Shown in pieces: positions 24,179-35,744 of a stretch of 64,000 nt of DNA. Source of the stretch: Apostichopus japonicus (Eukaryota > Echinodermata > Holothuroidea > Aspidochirotida > Stichopodidae); the NCBI RefSeq assembly GCF_037975245.1, contig NC_092576.1:2475501-2539500 (forward strand). The letters are read 5' to 3'. The notes beneath the pieces are model-generated. The model was given only the letters and a program-made list of their open reading frames with translations. It searched no databases and was not told the DNA's origin. Each line of letters starts with the position of its first letter. The stretch's first letter is position 1. The translations under genes were made by a program, and so were the position numbers.

Positions 24179-25734
24179 TTCATGACTTGATGCTATCTGC
24201 AGAAGCTGTACGGTCGACCTCTGTAGTAACTTGCTGTGCTCTTTACTGATGGCGATCCATTTAGAACAGAGCTCTTTGACAGTATCTACGATGCCTTCAA
24301 CATTTCCAGTCTGTTCCAAGATGCAAAGGATTGCAAACTTGTCTCCATCTTTCTTGCTTTTCAAATATTCGATGATTTTCTTGCCAGCGGTGGAATTCAA
24401 CCCACAAGCGAATCGAAAGACGTACTGGAGATCAAATGGATCCATCTTCCCAAGAATTGGTTCCAGGTCAGCTGATTCTTCCACCTTGCAAAGAATATCC
24501 ACCACACGAAATGACGCGAACCATTCACAGAATAGTTTATGGTAAAACCTTACTTCAATCTTCATCTTATCGCTCTTACCAGGAGTCTGTCCATCTGCAA
24601 TATCATACATCTCCTCCTCTACTAGGATACCAACAAGAATGTACTGATCATAAAAATCTTTACCGAGACGCTGGAGGAATTCTGCTTGGCTCCACGCTAT
24701 TTGTTGATTCTCTTTACTGAGCCCTTCGAAAGCGATTTTATCAAGTTCACTGTGATTATGTTCTATGAACTTTGAGTATTCTTTAGCATTAAAATCTTTG
24801 GATTTGTTTCTCGTGTGACTGTGAAAGCAATTCATCGCGTGGCGAAGGAAGTCAGTAACAGATTTAAATTTCTGAAAACCCTCTATTTCATGAGTCATGT
24901 GAGAGAACATAGTGAATAAGAGAGGAATCTGGCAGAGGTCATCAAGAATGACATTTTCTTTGAGACCTTTCTTAACTTTAGCAATAATTTGTTCATCATC
25001 TCCACAAACAGCCTTACGTATGTACTGATCACGCGCAGTCTCATCAAAACCAGTAAGTTTAAATCGTTTGGTTTTGGCTCTGTCATACTCAATAGGTAGA
25101 TACCTGGTTGTCAAGGTAACGTCAGATTCTTGGAACATCTTGTACTTGATAATGCGTCCTACGTCGTTTTCCTCATCTTTATCTGTTTGCAAGCCGTATA
25201 CACTTTTCTCGTTGGTGTCTCTGCCTGGGTATTCATCATAGCCATCTAACTGAAATGCTACTGACTTGCAACTCTCGAGTATCTCCTTGATATCTCTCTC
25301 CTTGACCCTGTATTCCTTTGGCACCAAATATCGCTTGATCGCTCTATAGATTGACGGAACATTACCCAACTGTCTAAGTCTGAGTAAAATAAGAATCTCT
25401 ACGTCAGCGAGAGGTGAATCTTGGACACCATTACACCAGTCATATGCTATCTGCAGGGTAAGAGTAGACTTCCCATACCCAGGCTCTCCTTCGATGATAC
25501 GTCTGTTAGACCTCCTATGAGGATCATGGAATATGTTCTTGTAAGAATCTAACTGTTCCCATGATGCATCTTTACCATATGATGTAGCACTGTCACTCAA
25601 TGCAACCACACCGCTCTCGACAAATATCGTATTTACACAATAAAGTCTGTCCTGTATATAGGGTAAAGGTTTTACGGAGCCATAATAGACTTTATACTTC
25701 TCTTTAAGTGCATCGATTAGAATTTGCTGCTTAT
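24179..25734 (-). CDS. NACHT-domain exon of NLR-like gene
   Basis: The second exon (acceptor tttttcatag, phase 1; donor gtaagc, phase 0) encodes residues about 91-609. NLR proteins are STAND-type NTPase switches of innate immunity. Visible are Walker A GEPGYGKST (about 173-181), Walker B LDGYDE (about 253-258), a sensor-like LTTRYLP, and a winged-helix-like FYHKLFCEWFASF further on. The last 40 residues (ELCS ... ASSHE) match the A-type exon at 9848-9967. If the donor is not used, the frame continues 27 codons to a stop at 24095-24097, which would give a short form without the repeat tail. N-terminal to NACHT I see only a basic leader and a linker, no CARD, death or TIR fold. Family assignment is firm; ligand and function are unknown. 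Confidence 0.95.
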
Positions 25735-26791
25735 CTATGAAAAAAAAATGAATAAAATAGACAAACAGGCCAACACAATCACCAACAAGATGGATTCTTT
25801 GGATGTATAAAAAGTAATGCAATCATTGACTGTTGAAGAACCGACTGGTGTGTTGATCTAACAACTCATCTAAAGAGTTTTTCTTATGTTGGCGTTAGTG
25901 ATATGATAATTAAAATTGGTGACTTGTTTGGAATATTAGTATTAAATTTAATACGCATATTAACGTTAGTATTATATGGAGTCGGTGTACAGTTTAATCA
26001 TTTCCATTTCTTCATTTAGGTGCATTAGAATCCATATTTCAAATTAATTCAATTTACATTTCGTTTCTTTATTTTTATCAGTGGTGTAAGGGCAGGGGAC
26101 GAATAACTATAGGAGTAATATGTGAACCGGTGCTTTTACTTCCTAAATCCAAATGCCTCAATCACATGGATGTTTCATGGAACGTGTATTTAAAATGAGT
26201 TTAAGTTACACCTTAAGTTAAAGAAACGGAGTTGCAAACAAGAAATGTGGTAGATGGTTTAGACATATCAAAGCTTTGCGAACATGAAAATAGACCAGAC
26301 GCATACGTCAAGCAAGGTTTTAACCATTGAATCACGTACAAAAAAACGAGATGTGGTAATGCAGTTGTGAGACTACGTTTTAAATGACAAGTGTGGGTCA
26401 TTTTACATTGCATTACAACTCATGTTTTTTTCACTATGAAATCATGTGACAATTAAATACTGACGTTTGAAGTTGACACCACCACATTAGAGTGAATGAC
26501 ATTCCTACCAAAACCATGTTTCTAAGTAAAGAACGCCGTGCAGACGGGGACGAGATTAATCATCATAATTTATTCTTATATAGCGCTTTAAATCAAAGAA
26601 TGATCTCAAAGCACTTCACAAAATCACATTAGATTAGTCGTTGATTGATAAAGCCATCAGTAATCTGTCCTTACATGCCCCTACCCCCTCCCAGTCCCTG
26701 AATCAAACGAGTAAGACTAGTGTCACAATAGTCACCAAGAAATCGTAAAGCTGTCGCAGGTGATGCTGCAAAACTAAACAATATTGCCTAC
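25735..26791. other. First intron of NLR-like gene
   Basis: Splice phases on both sides agree (GAA-G joined to AT-AAG gives E-D-K). The only feature is a short repeat-like segment near 26565-26635. Confidence 0.7.
26565..26640 (-). repeat. Dispersed-repeat fragment (GCGCTTT type)
   Basis: Contains TTATTCTTATATAGCGCTTT and CTCAAAGCACTTCACA. I recognise this type of sequence as a common dispersed repeat in many marine invertebrates, often at retroposon tails; the class is not certain here. Confidence 0.45.
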
Positions 26792-27062
26792 CTTCTATAG
26801 TCAGTGGGTCTGAATACTTCTTTCTTGCAGGGGTGCCTTGTTTTTCAGATGCTCGGAAGTTTGTGTTTGTTGAAGATAATGCGGGGGTCTCACGGTGTGG
26901 AATACTCTCAAATTGTGATGCAGATGCTTCACTTTGAAATGGTTGTCTTGGTGACGACGCATCCCTCAGTTCAGGTGTTTGAGAGTTCCGATTAGGTCCT
27001 GGTGTTGTGTCTGTTTTAAGTCCTTTCTTCGAACTTTTCTTCTTTGAACTTCGATTTCCCAT
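26792..27062 (-). CDS. First coding exon of NLR-like gene, myristoylation-type start
   Basis: A 271-nt exon from ATG at 27062 to donor gtaggc, phase 1 out. The chosen start has a good context (A at -3, G at +4). An in-frame ATG seven codons upstream exists but would bury the signal. The protein starts MGNRSSKKKSSKKG: Gly at 2, Ser at 5/6 and a Lys cluster are the pattern of an N-myristoylated, basic-anchored membrane protein (established for Src-type proteins; inference here). The remaining ~75 residues are rich in Ser, Thr, Pro and Gln and look disordered. There is no death-fold domain. It reads in phase into the NACHT exon. Confidence 0.8.
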
Positions 27063-27480
27063 CTTTTTACCTTGAATAAGCAACGGAAGAAACTCAGTCA
27101 GAGTCGATGTAGCCTAATTGAAAGCATACAGCTCATTGACATGTAACTAAGCTTAGCCACTCTACATATGTTTATCAACTAAACCACGTATCGAAGAACT
27201 CGACAAAAGGAGCTTAAAATGTTAAAAGTAACTAAACTAACCAAATGCAAATCATACTGCACCGCAGAGCACGTTGGTAATTCATAATAATAATCAGGCA
27301 GTTATTTTTTACGACGCCTAAGCGACCAAGAATGTGTAAGAAGCCTGCATGGGCTTATGGATTACACTTTTCATGTCGGGTGGCTTCCAATTCAACAATT
27401 TATCTCAAAATCTTTCTTAATTTTGGAAAGTTTTTTCAGTTGGTAAAACCGTACATTGCTTTTGCATGGAAAACCCACCT
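27063..27480. other. Upstream region of NLR-like gene
   Basis: The promoter and 5' UTR should lie here or beyond, but no convincing TATA box or initiator could be picked out. No other feature seen. Confidence 0.35.
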
Positions 27481-27575
27481 TACTATGACCCGGCAAGTGA
27501 TCGAACCCGAACCTCCCGATTGATAAGCCTCATTGCTTCAACTGCCACCGCCGTTATAAACTCGGCCACAGAATC
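27481..27575 (-). repeat. tRNA-derived SINE fragment
   Basis: On the minus strand an A-box-like GTGGCCGAGTTTATAACGG is followed about 50 bp later by a B box GGTTCGATCAC. Between them lies GAAGCAATGA, also present in the copy at 59322-59413. It is too irregular to fold as a tRNA, so a SINE relic is the better reading. Confidence 0.7.
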
Positions 27576-28144
27576 GGTAACATTCGTGATTCTATAATTT
27601 TTATTTCACAGTCTTCTATTTACTGCAAAAATACCGTCTTTATTCAATATTCCAAATACGGTTCATATTTACTTGTACATGAGCGGTTTGATAATAACAT
27701 AGATCACGAAATCATATATAATCCTTCTTGACTGTTTCATGAAAGTTCGTTTACAATGTCGTTTGTTTATAATAGTCACTCCTGTGGGATAAATACTCCG
27801 CTATTAGCAAAGAATCGTATGAAAACATACATTTTTTCAAACATACATTTATCGATTTGTTTACACAACAGACCAATTATCGTTAAAATTTTGCCTTCCA
27901 AATATCCAGACTAACAAAACAGTTTAAAAACCAGGTATTTTGATTCCTAGGAATCCAATTTAAAGATTAATATATGAGGCACCCTATTTATTCATGTAAA
28001 GAAAAAAAACACTATGTGGCTAAAAGATGCATGGCCTTGTGATGCAATGCAGTAGAAAACAATTTTTGCTCACTAGATTCAACAAGTACACAAGATACTG
28101 ACCTACCTGAGAAATAACTTAATGTAGTTTACAATATAGATCAG
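27576..28144. other. No feature seen
   Basis: AT-rich intergenic sequence, no coding or repeat signal recognised. Confidence 0.5.
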
Positions 28145-28152
28145 ATTCATGA

Positions 28153-28402
28153 CAGGCACGTCGCCAAGGGGGGGGGGGCGAAGGTTTTTTTTTATGATAT
28201 CGCTAGTATTTTCAAAAGAGAAAATGCTTAGATGCAACTTACAAGGCCTGGGAAGTGCCATTTCCAGCGATCTGGGAGGCATTTTCAGCCAAACTTGACT
28301 TGTACGCTTCGCGCCAACCATGGTGGGGCTACGCTTACATAGTTTGCAATGCCGCATCTACAGTTTCGCCCATCCCTTGGCAAATTCATGGCTACGCGCC
28401 TG
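28153..28402. mobile_element. 250-bp hAT-like MITE with 8-bp target duplication
   Basis: Ends CAGGCACGTCGCCA and, on the complement of the right end, CAGGCGCGTAGCCA. ATTCATGA flanks it on both sides (28145-28152 and 28403-28410). An 8-bp duplication with CAG-type ends is the habit of hAT elements. It is non-coding and carries the shared core GAAGTGCCATTTCCAGCGAT ... GTACGCTTCGCGCCAACC. A truncated relative is at 16960-17283. Confidence 0.88.
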
Positions 28403-28410
28403 ATTCATGA

Positions 28411-31400
28411 CAATAAACTAAATATTGGAGAAGAGAGCATTCTTCTCCACGAACTTTATCAAAATGGCGAACGGTATACTAACCGAATACTGAACGTTCT
28501 GTAATCTAAAACTGGTTATTGACTGAGCTCAAGGTTCATATTTATATATTCGTCTAATTGATTTCTTCATCAGATTTTATATTTCAGACTTTACTCTTTA
28601 AAATATTCAAACAGTTTGATATTGTAGATCAAAATCAATATGAGGCAAATTTGTCTTAAAGCATTATACAAACTTTACATGGTATTATCCTAAATTCATA
28701 CCATTAACACTATCCAGAAAACATCTAAAACATTGAGAACGTGTTGCACAAATTTACCGAGAGGAACTATTAAACTTTGATATTTATAAAATATCAAAGA
28801 TTTTAATTAGTATTAAATTTACGAGAGTTGTTAAGGTCTACAGATAAAATCATGATATTAGCAGGCAACCAAGTTAATGTTTGGCCTTCGAGACCTAACT
28901 ATAACTCTTTCATGTGACATCAAGGGCTCTTGCAGCTCAAATGCAAACAACATGAAAACATGTTTATAGTAAATAATGCTTCTTTTAACAACAAGTTTTT
29001 GTAAAGAAAATAAGACTGCCTTTCTCCATTATGAGGAGGGAAATTGGACTGTAACAGTTTATTCAAACATGTTATTAGAACAATTAAGAAGGAATAACTG
29101 CAATATGATAAATGCGAATTGTAAAAGTAACAAATAAATCAATAGCTAGAACGAAAATCGAAAGTTTGTAGTTACATCGAGATCACAAAACTTTGTGTAC
29201 CATATAGCTCAGTTTATTGTCACATTATAATGACGTATTGACATAATGCTCCTTTAACTATACTTTATGGTGTATTGTCATTTAAGCTCGCAATGAGAAT
29301 ATGAAATGATCGTGCGGTAAATAAGTTCTTATCTTTAAACGCCTCTAAAGAGACATCTTGCTTTTATCAGTTTGTTAACCTGATGGTACAAATGGTACCA
29401 TTTGAGTAAAAATGGTAGTGCAAGCCCTAGTAAAGTCTAAGTCCACCTAAACCGAAAGACAATAGAACAGAATAAACACAAATTTGCATTTTATCTACAG
29501 AAAATTAATAATTAAACACAAACAGAGATATCCCTCTATAGTATAAGACTAATGTCTTGTTAAGTTTAAAAATCTATTGTTTGGAGGACTCTACTTTTAC
29601 ACGATCTGATAGATATTTTGCTTGCATTAAATGCTGAATTGATTCAAATTAAAACAAGTTTGGTAGCAACATTGGATGTATGTTAAAAATGTCACAATAA
29701 TCTTTCAATTAATATAACGTTTCTATTGCGAAAACGTTTAAAAAAAACAGAGGAAATTATTTAGTGACATATAGAGAAAAGAAAAAGAAAGAAATGTCTT
29801 CTGCAAACACACATAAACTCATCTTGAATTAAAAAAAAATCAGATATCAGTTGAAAACCGTTTTGAAATGTGTAGTATAATTATATTTGTATATATTCAC
29901 ACACAAAAACTTTTAGCTATAGACATTTCTGAGACACATGATATAGAAAGTTACAATAAAAGTATTTTCGCATGTTATTGTGTAATTTTATAAGTATTAG
30001 TGTATAATACATTTTAGTCATGGTAGGCCGGGTTTGAATTTCACTGTATATTTGTCCTGCTTTATTAGTAATATTCTAATGCATGTTACTACTTAAGATC
30101 AATCCATATGTGTCTGCTGTTAGATTCCTTAACAGTAAGTATAACACAAATAACTAAAACTATATCCATTCAGATATTTATACTATCACAAATTTATACT
30201 ATCACAAATACTATCACAAATCACAAATATTACAGTTAAACAGTACCAATAACAGGCATGAAGAATTACGCTCAATGGGTAGATCTTTTAGAAAACAATA
30301 ATAAAACATAAAACTGTAGTTTGAAATAATTCGTATCGTTACTACTGACCATTGCTCTTAGTATTAATTGAGGGAATCATCAAAAGCGAATTATCGAGGC
30401 AGGCAAAGAAGCAGTTAACAGTAATATCCAATTATCGTTAAAGACTAGAAATGTGTATATTGCATAGGTTTACAAACATACTTACGAAAGAATTAAAAAT
30501 CACGGATACTCTCTGTGCCATTGTTAGTTAACTTCCTTCCTATCTAATGATTACTTTGCATTTCTGAATATCTTCTTTCTGTATACTAATTCTTGCTGTT
30601 ATGTTAAATCGAATTTCAACCTTTCGCATTATTGTTATCTTCATACTTGATAACATGTTTACAGTTATAATAAATTAATGTTTAGAACCTGAATAGAATG
30701 CAAGTTAAATTACTTGAGACTTGCCAACGCCAAATGATGTCACATGTTATATGTGGACGTTATGTTGTTCACGTGAAGTTAAAATTACATTTTAAATTTA
30801 CAAATTAACAACAAATTAACATGAACATGTTGGTCTGGATAAAGGAGCGGACGTAGTGAATGACAACATTTGTGTTTTAATACGATTTCCACTTTCTAAA
30901 AGTGAATTTTGTGTAGACTGAAAATAGCTATCGAACTATATACCTCACAGGATGACTGTGGAGAGGTCCGCCATATAACACACCAAGCATGATTCATACA
31001 CTCAATATATGTTCATGAGAAAACGACTTACCTAAGATGAAAGTTTTTCACCGTGTCAGATAGAAATGTGATTATCAAAATGCATTATTGAAATCACTGC
31101 AATCATATCCGTTTAATTGAAGAAATAGCTATACAGTACGGCCGGTATTCTGTGAACACTCCTGATTCAAAATGGCGACTGGCTGAATACCAAACGGCTC
31201 AGTCATCTAACTGGTTATTGGTTGAACTCGATGTTCATATTTACATATTCGTCAAGTAGTTATTCAGCTTGTTTTTATCAGATTTGAAGTTTAGACTTTA
31301 CCTTTCCAATTGGTTTTATTGCACTATTATTTCCAGCATTCCCATTTTCTTTAAAGCAGTACATATGTTAGACTATCTTAAATTATACTACATATATTTT

Positions 31401-31492
31401 TGATAAGTAAAGGTATCTATATACCTACAGCTTAAAATGTCAGCCAATGTATAAAAAGAAACTTTGTGTACAATTACGATACGCCTGCAGCA
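28411..31492. other. AT-rich region without recognised gene
   Basis: About 3 kb with no exon recognised. A segment near 28450-28590 (AAAATGGCGA, AACTGGTTATTG, TTCATATTTA, ATATTCGTC) recurs in the same orientation near 31168-31305, so a diverged dispersed repeat is present twice. A short ACTATCACAAAT repetition lies near 30180-30225. Confidence 0.5.
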
Positions 31493-31497
31493 GCCAT

Positions 31498-31949
31498 CAG
31501 GGGCGTCGGAAGCTATTTTGGATTGGTACGGCAGATCAGAGTGTGGCCATCTATCATAATTATCGGGGGGACGTTTGGTAGGTCAAACTATACGCTACGC
31601 GCCACCGTGGTTGGCGCGTAGCGTAATGGAGAAAATTTTGAAAAAAATGCCTCCCAGATTGCAGGAAATGGCACTTCCCGAGCTTGAAAACAAGACCCCT
31701 GCCATGCCAGAGTAGTCAAATTTAGCCTACTTGCCGTCGTCATTATTGAAAATTATTGAAAAATAAACCTCCCAGATGCGTTCTCCCTTGTCTGTTTTTG
31801 TACCCGATTAATCTTCTGAAACACATTTTTGAAATATGTTTCATTTGGTTCTCTATTTTTTTGCAATTTTTTCTTAGTCCCACTTTTTTTGTTTTGCGCC
31901 GTGAGTATTGGTCCGGCGTTCGCCGGACCTGCCTACTCCGACGCCCCTG
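31498..31949. mobile_element. 452-bp inverted-repeat element, 5-bp duplication
   Basis: Perfect 13-bp inverted ends CAGGGGCGTCGGA, flanked on both sides by GCCAT (31493-31497, 31950-31954). An inner hairpin lies near 31590-31625 (ACGCTACGCGCCA ... TGGCGCGTAGCGT). On the minus strand it contains the same core as the other elements (GGAAGTGCCATTTCCTGCAA). Open frames across it on both strands are incidental. Confidence 0.85.
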
Positions 31950-31954
31950 GCCAT

Positions 31955-33504
31955 ATTGGTTCTCAGCTCCGAGCCAGAGCGTAATATATGATGGCTTGAA
32001 GAAGTTCTGCATCGAAAATTAATCAAAATGAATTTTTGTTTCGTTTCATCATTTTATATGAACTTGTTTTGATAAGAAATCACTAAATATGTTTCAACTA
32101 TTAACAAAAATTGATTGTAAATTTCAATTCAAACAACTGAAGAGCCATAACAATAATTAAAGTATATATTCGTTTATATTTCGCTTCCATGTTAACTACA
32201 GATCCTTTAAACGAGGCCATCTAACCAAATGACACTGATCAAATAGTCGTTGACGTCATTTATTTGTTCGTGAAGGTTACTAAAGTTTTTATCTGATACA
32301 CCGGTGACTTTGCTTGATTTTGTCAGTTTTTATAGGCAGGTCTCGTGGTATTATAACCACTCATTCAAAGACAAAGTCCATCAAAACTGAAACTGAAACA
32401 CAGAATAAACATCTTGATAAGATATAGGGGCGATCATGATAAATGATAATATGCTGTGTGATTATGGATTGTCTGGCATCTACACAATATTGTACAGTTC
32501 GCTTTTGACTTTCGTATAGCGAGCAGTGCATATATTATGGTGGTGATGACGTATGGGGAAAACTAGGTGATCGAAACCACATTAGTTTATCACCCGTCAG
32601 GGTAACACCTCAGTGAGTTAACTAAGAAATGTCTCTTACACACAAAGATAATATGTAGTGAACATATTTTCATCCTTCAATCGTCACCCACATACTTATA
32701 ATATTAGAACAACTAATAATACAGGTCCGAAGTAATTTAGATCAATCAGTAGTTTGAAATGTCAACCGAAAACACAACGCCCATTTTACATTGAGGGAGT
32801 GCAAATAGTAAAACCTACCTTATCGGTATTGAAGACTTTAATGGCATATTTGTAGCTATCATTTCTACACCGTCAAAAGCTAAGAAAATCTCATATTTAA
32901 GGTACAGGTGCCCAAGGCATTTATCATCCCATTACAAGTTGAGTTAAGTACGAATGTCTCACTTTAGTTGCTAACAAAATGTTTCCTACAACAATCATCG
33001 TGTTGACCAGGCCTGACGACATGGGTTGAAAGGAGCCAGGGTCAATTAGGGGTCCTGGGAAAATGTTAAGGAAGCCGGGAAAGTGAGGCCCTGTGGGCTA
33101 CAGAAGTGTGTTTTCATATTCTGATATACGTAAAGGAAAAATAAACACATAAATAAAACAGGGGCTAAGTGACGTTGTTTTCCCAGCAGACGGACTAAGG
33201 TTCAATGAATAATTCATTAAATTATTTAATGTTGAATGTCGAAAGTCCTTCTTTAGTGTCCCTTGCGTACGCAGCAATGTATTATTTTAATTACGAAATA
33301 TAAATAAAAGATCTAGTCTTCGCAGACTTTATGTTTTCAATAGCTGTTTTTTTTTTGTCCGCAAGGGTAAATAAAGTAGGTGTATAATTATTCATTTACC
33401 ATTTTGATACAACAAAGTACTAACACCAACCGTTCAGATTTCTGCATGGTAGTTACATACAATGCCAGGCTAACCCAATGTAAAGAGTATCTACTTGGAA
33501 TAAA
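31955..33504. other. No gene recognised
   Basis: AT-rich sequence between two transposable elements. Nothing further could be identified. Confidence 0.45.
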
Positions 33505-33699
33505 TTGGATCGCTTCTCGGCCTTTTGGCTAAGATCATGTGCAGTATCTGTTCCCTTTCGAGGGGAATGGTGATACACACCCGACGATGATCACACAGTC
33601 ACAGTCCCGATGCAAGGGGACTGGGGCTGAGAGCGGATCAGTCGTTTGGTAGTTTGGTTTTCGTGCCCAGGTTCTTTCCTGGGTGACTTTTTCTTAAAA
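33505..33699 (+). mobile_element. Retroposon with U2 snRNA 5' head and unrelated body
   Basis: Bases 33509-33553 match the conserved 5' end of U2 snRNA (ATCGCTTCTCGGCCTTTTGG, then CTAAGATC and AGTATCTGTTC) with two differences, one in the branch-site pairing segment. The rest does not resemble U2: there is no proper Sm site, and instead small hairpins (AGTCCC/GGGGACT and CCCAGG/CCTGGG) and a T5 run occur. Identical 19-bp direct repeats, AGTATCTACTTGGAATAAA, flank it (33486-33504 and 33700-33718), the mark of LINE-type retroposition. Best read as a snRNA-headed SINE or a chimeric small-RNA retrocopy, not a working U2 gene. Confidence 0.85.
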
Positions 33700-33719
33700 A
33701 GTATCTACTTGGAATAAAA

Positions 33720-35744
33720 TACCGGCTTTAGCCTGTAACCTTTGTCAGGCGAATTAAAGAAGTTATATAGTTCGATGGTATTGGAATCTTCTGCATCTAT
33801 GTCCAATTGAAAAGGTCATTGAATATGCACTATTCTAATGAATAGTATGTTACGATGGTGGGGCATACTAGCCTGACAAGCTGTCCATGATACGTACAGA
33901 AGCATCAAAATTCAAAGTGGACTCAGGAAGTGTCCGTGGGAAATACTGGACAAGTTTGCTTATTGATCTGTAACTGAACAAAAATAAGGCAAATGACTCA
34001 GAACAAAAGAGAAGAAAAATGGGTAACTATACTGTCACGAACAGTGTAATCAATCTGTTAGGTACTGGCAAGAAAGAAACATATACAGAATTACGTCTCA
34101 TTATATCCGTGCGTAAAGATATGAGAATCAACCCGTTCCACCTTAACCAATAACATACAAATATACAAGAGGCCATTTTAACATGAATCTTGTTTAAACG
34201 ATAACAGAACACGAGTCAACTGAAGTTGAGCGCTTCTTCGAAAGCTCTTAACGAACCTACGGTGATCAACTCATGGTACCGATATGATGCTTCATGCGAT
34301 TCATGTTTCGTGAAACTAGATAGGACCAATAAGATAGCTTCCTATACGTTGATTTTGTTCGAGTGGGAATCCCCATGGCACATGTATGGTAGGATGCGCA
34401 TTTTTCAACATTTTGATTCAATCATGTAGAACAAGGAGTAGAGGACAAAGCACATGGTACAGTAGATCTTGGCAATAGGCATATCACATAATTTTTATTA
34501 CAGTATAATAGAAAGCAATAAAGAAGGGATTAATATGCCAATTCGAACAGATTAAGGGCAAAATATTCTCTGCATCATTTTGGACTTCAAATGAAAAACA
34601 AAAACAACACAAGGAAAAGTCAAAATAGATTAGTGAGCACACTTTTAAATATATATCTTGTATACCACTTTCCCAGGGAAGTAGTTTAATTCGCAAGAAC
34701 ATAGCAGAAACTATTGTATATGAAGGGCTTTAATTGATTTAGTTTCTAGAAAACGTGTCAACAGAGTAACACATTATAAACTACTTTACCCAACGTAACT
34801 ACCTGTCAATTCCCAGGTGTGGATCCAAAGGGATGAGGGTCTCATCCCTTCCACATTGTAAACGCCATACTAAATATTAATAGTAGTTATTAACAACCTT
34901 GCATGTAGCTTTAATATGCCCAAGAATTTCGTTTTTATATTTTTTTCTCAAATGATAGTCGGTTTGAACGACCACAGGACCACATCCACTCTTTTTAATA
35001 AATACTGGATTCGTCCTTGATTTCCTTAGACTTCACAAAGCCATTCTGTTCTTTGCAATATAGATAATATGTCTTCAAATCTTTACTTACGTCTCTATGC
35101 CATAAAAAGTATATATTGAGTTGATACAGATTGGCATTAAAAATATTTTCGTTGCAATTTACGTCAATAACATGATACCGTTAACAAGGTAATGTACAAA
35201 TTAAAAACACGGTTACTTCTCTTGATGGGAACATGTGAACGATCTAGTTTAAGAATGGATTTATGGTCACAAGATTATAAGCATTTTGTCAAATTTTAAA
35301 ACTACAAAGTTAAATAGGAATTTTGTGGATTAAAATAATTATCATAAATATCCTACTGACATATTGAGATTCTTGTATTACACATACCGACATCATTAAT
35401 GCAGCGGTGAATGTAGACATGAAGCCTTAAAACTTCTCTGAAACTAAAGATGGATTTGTAAGAATTGTCAGTGTAATGGATACAGTACCCTAGATTGACT
35501 ACAGATTTGAGCGATTCTTGTTTAAAAATGCATTAATTTGATAAAGTCATTAGTTTACAATTGTGCGAAACTAAAATAAACCTGTTAGGAAAAGATACAA
35601 TACGACTAGTTATGTCACTGCAATAATTATGAAAATTACTTTAATGAGCAGCTACATAGATTCTTTGTTACTTAGATGTTATCTTTTCAATGAAACATGA
35701 TTAAGATTGTTTGTCGTGTCCGACTTCTCTTGAATATGTTCTCA
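33720..35744. other. No gene recognised
   Basis: AT-rich intergenic region between the retroposon and the zinc-finger gene. It may include the end of that gene's 3' UTR on the right, but no polyadenylation site could be fixed. Confidence 0.45.

Noticed and set aside
24231-24720. Plus-strand open frames opposite the NACHT exon
   Set aside because: They are shadows of the real minus-strand coding exon.
33509-33699. Functional U2 snRNA gene
   Set aside because: Only the first 45 bp match; the branch-site segment is altered, the Sm site and 3' hairpins are absent, and target duplications show retroposition.
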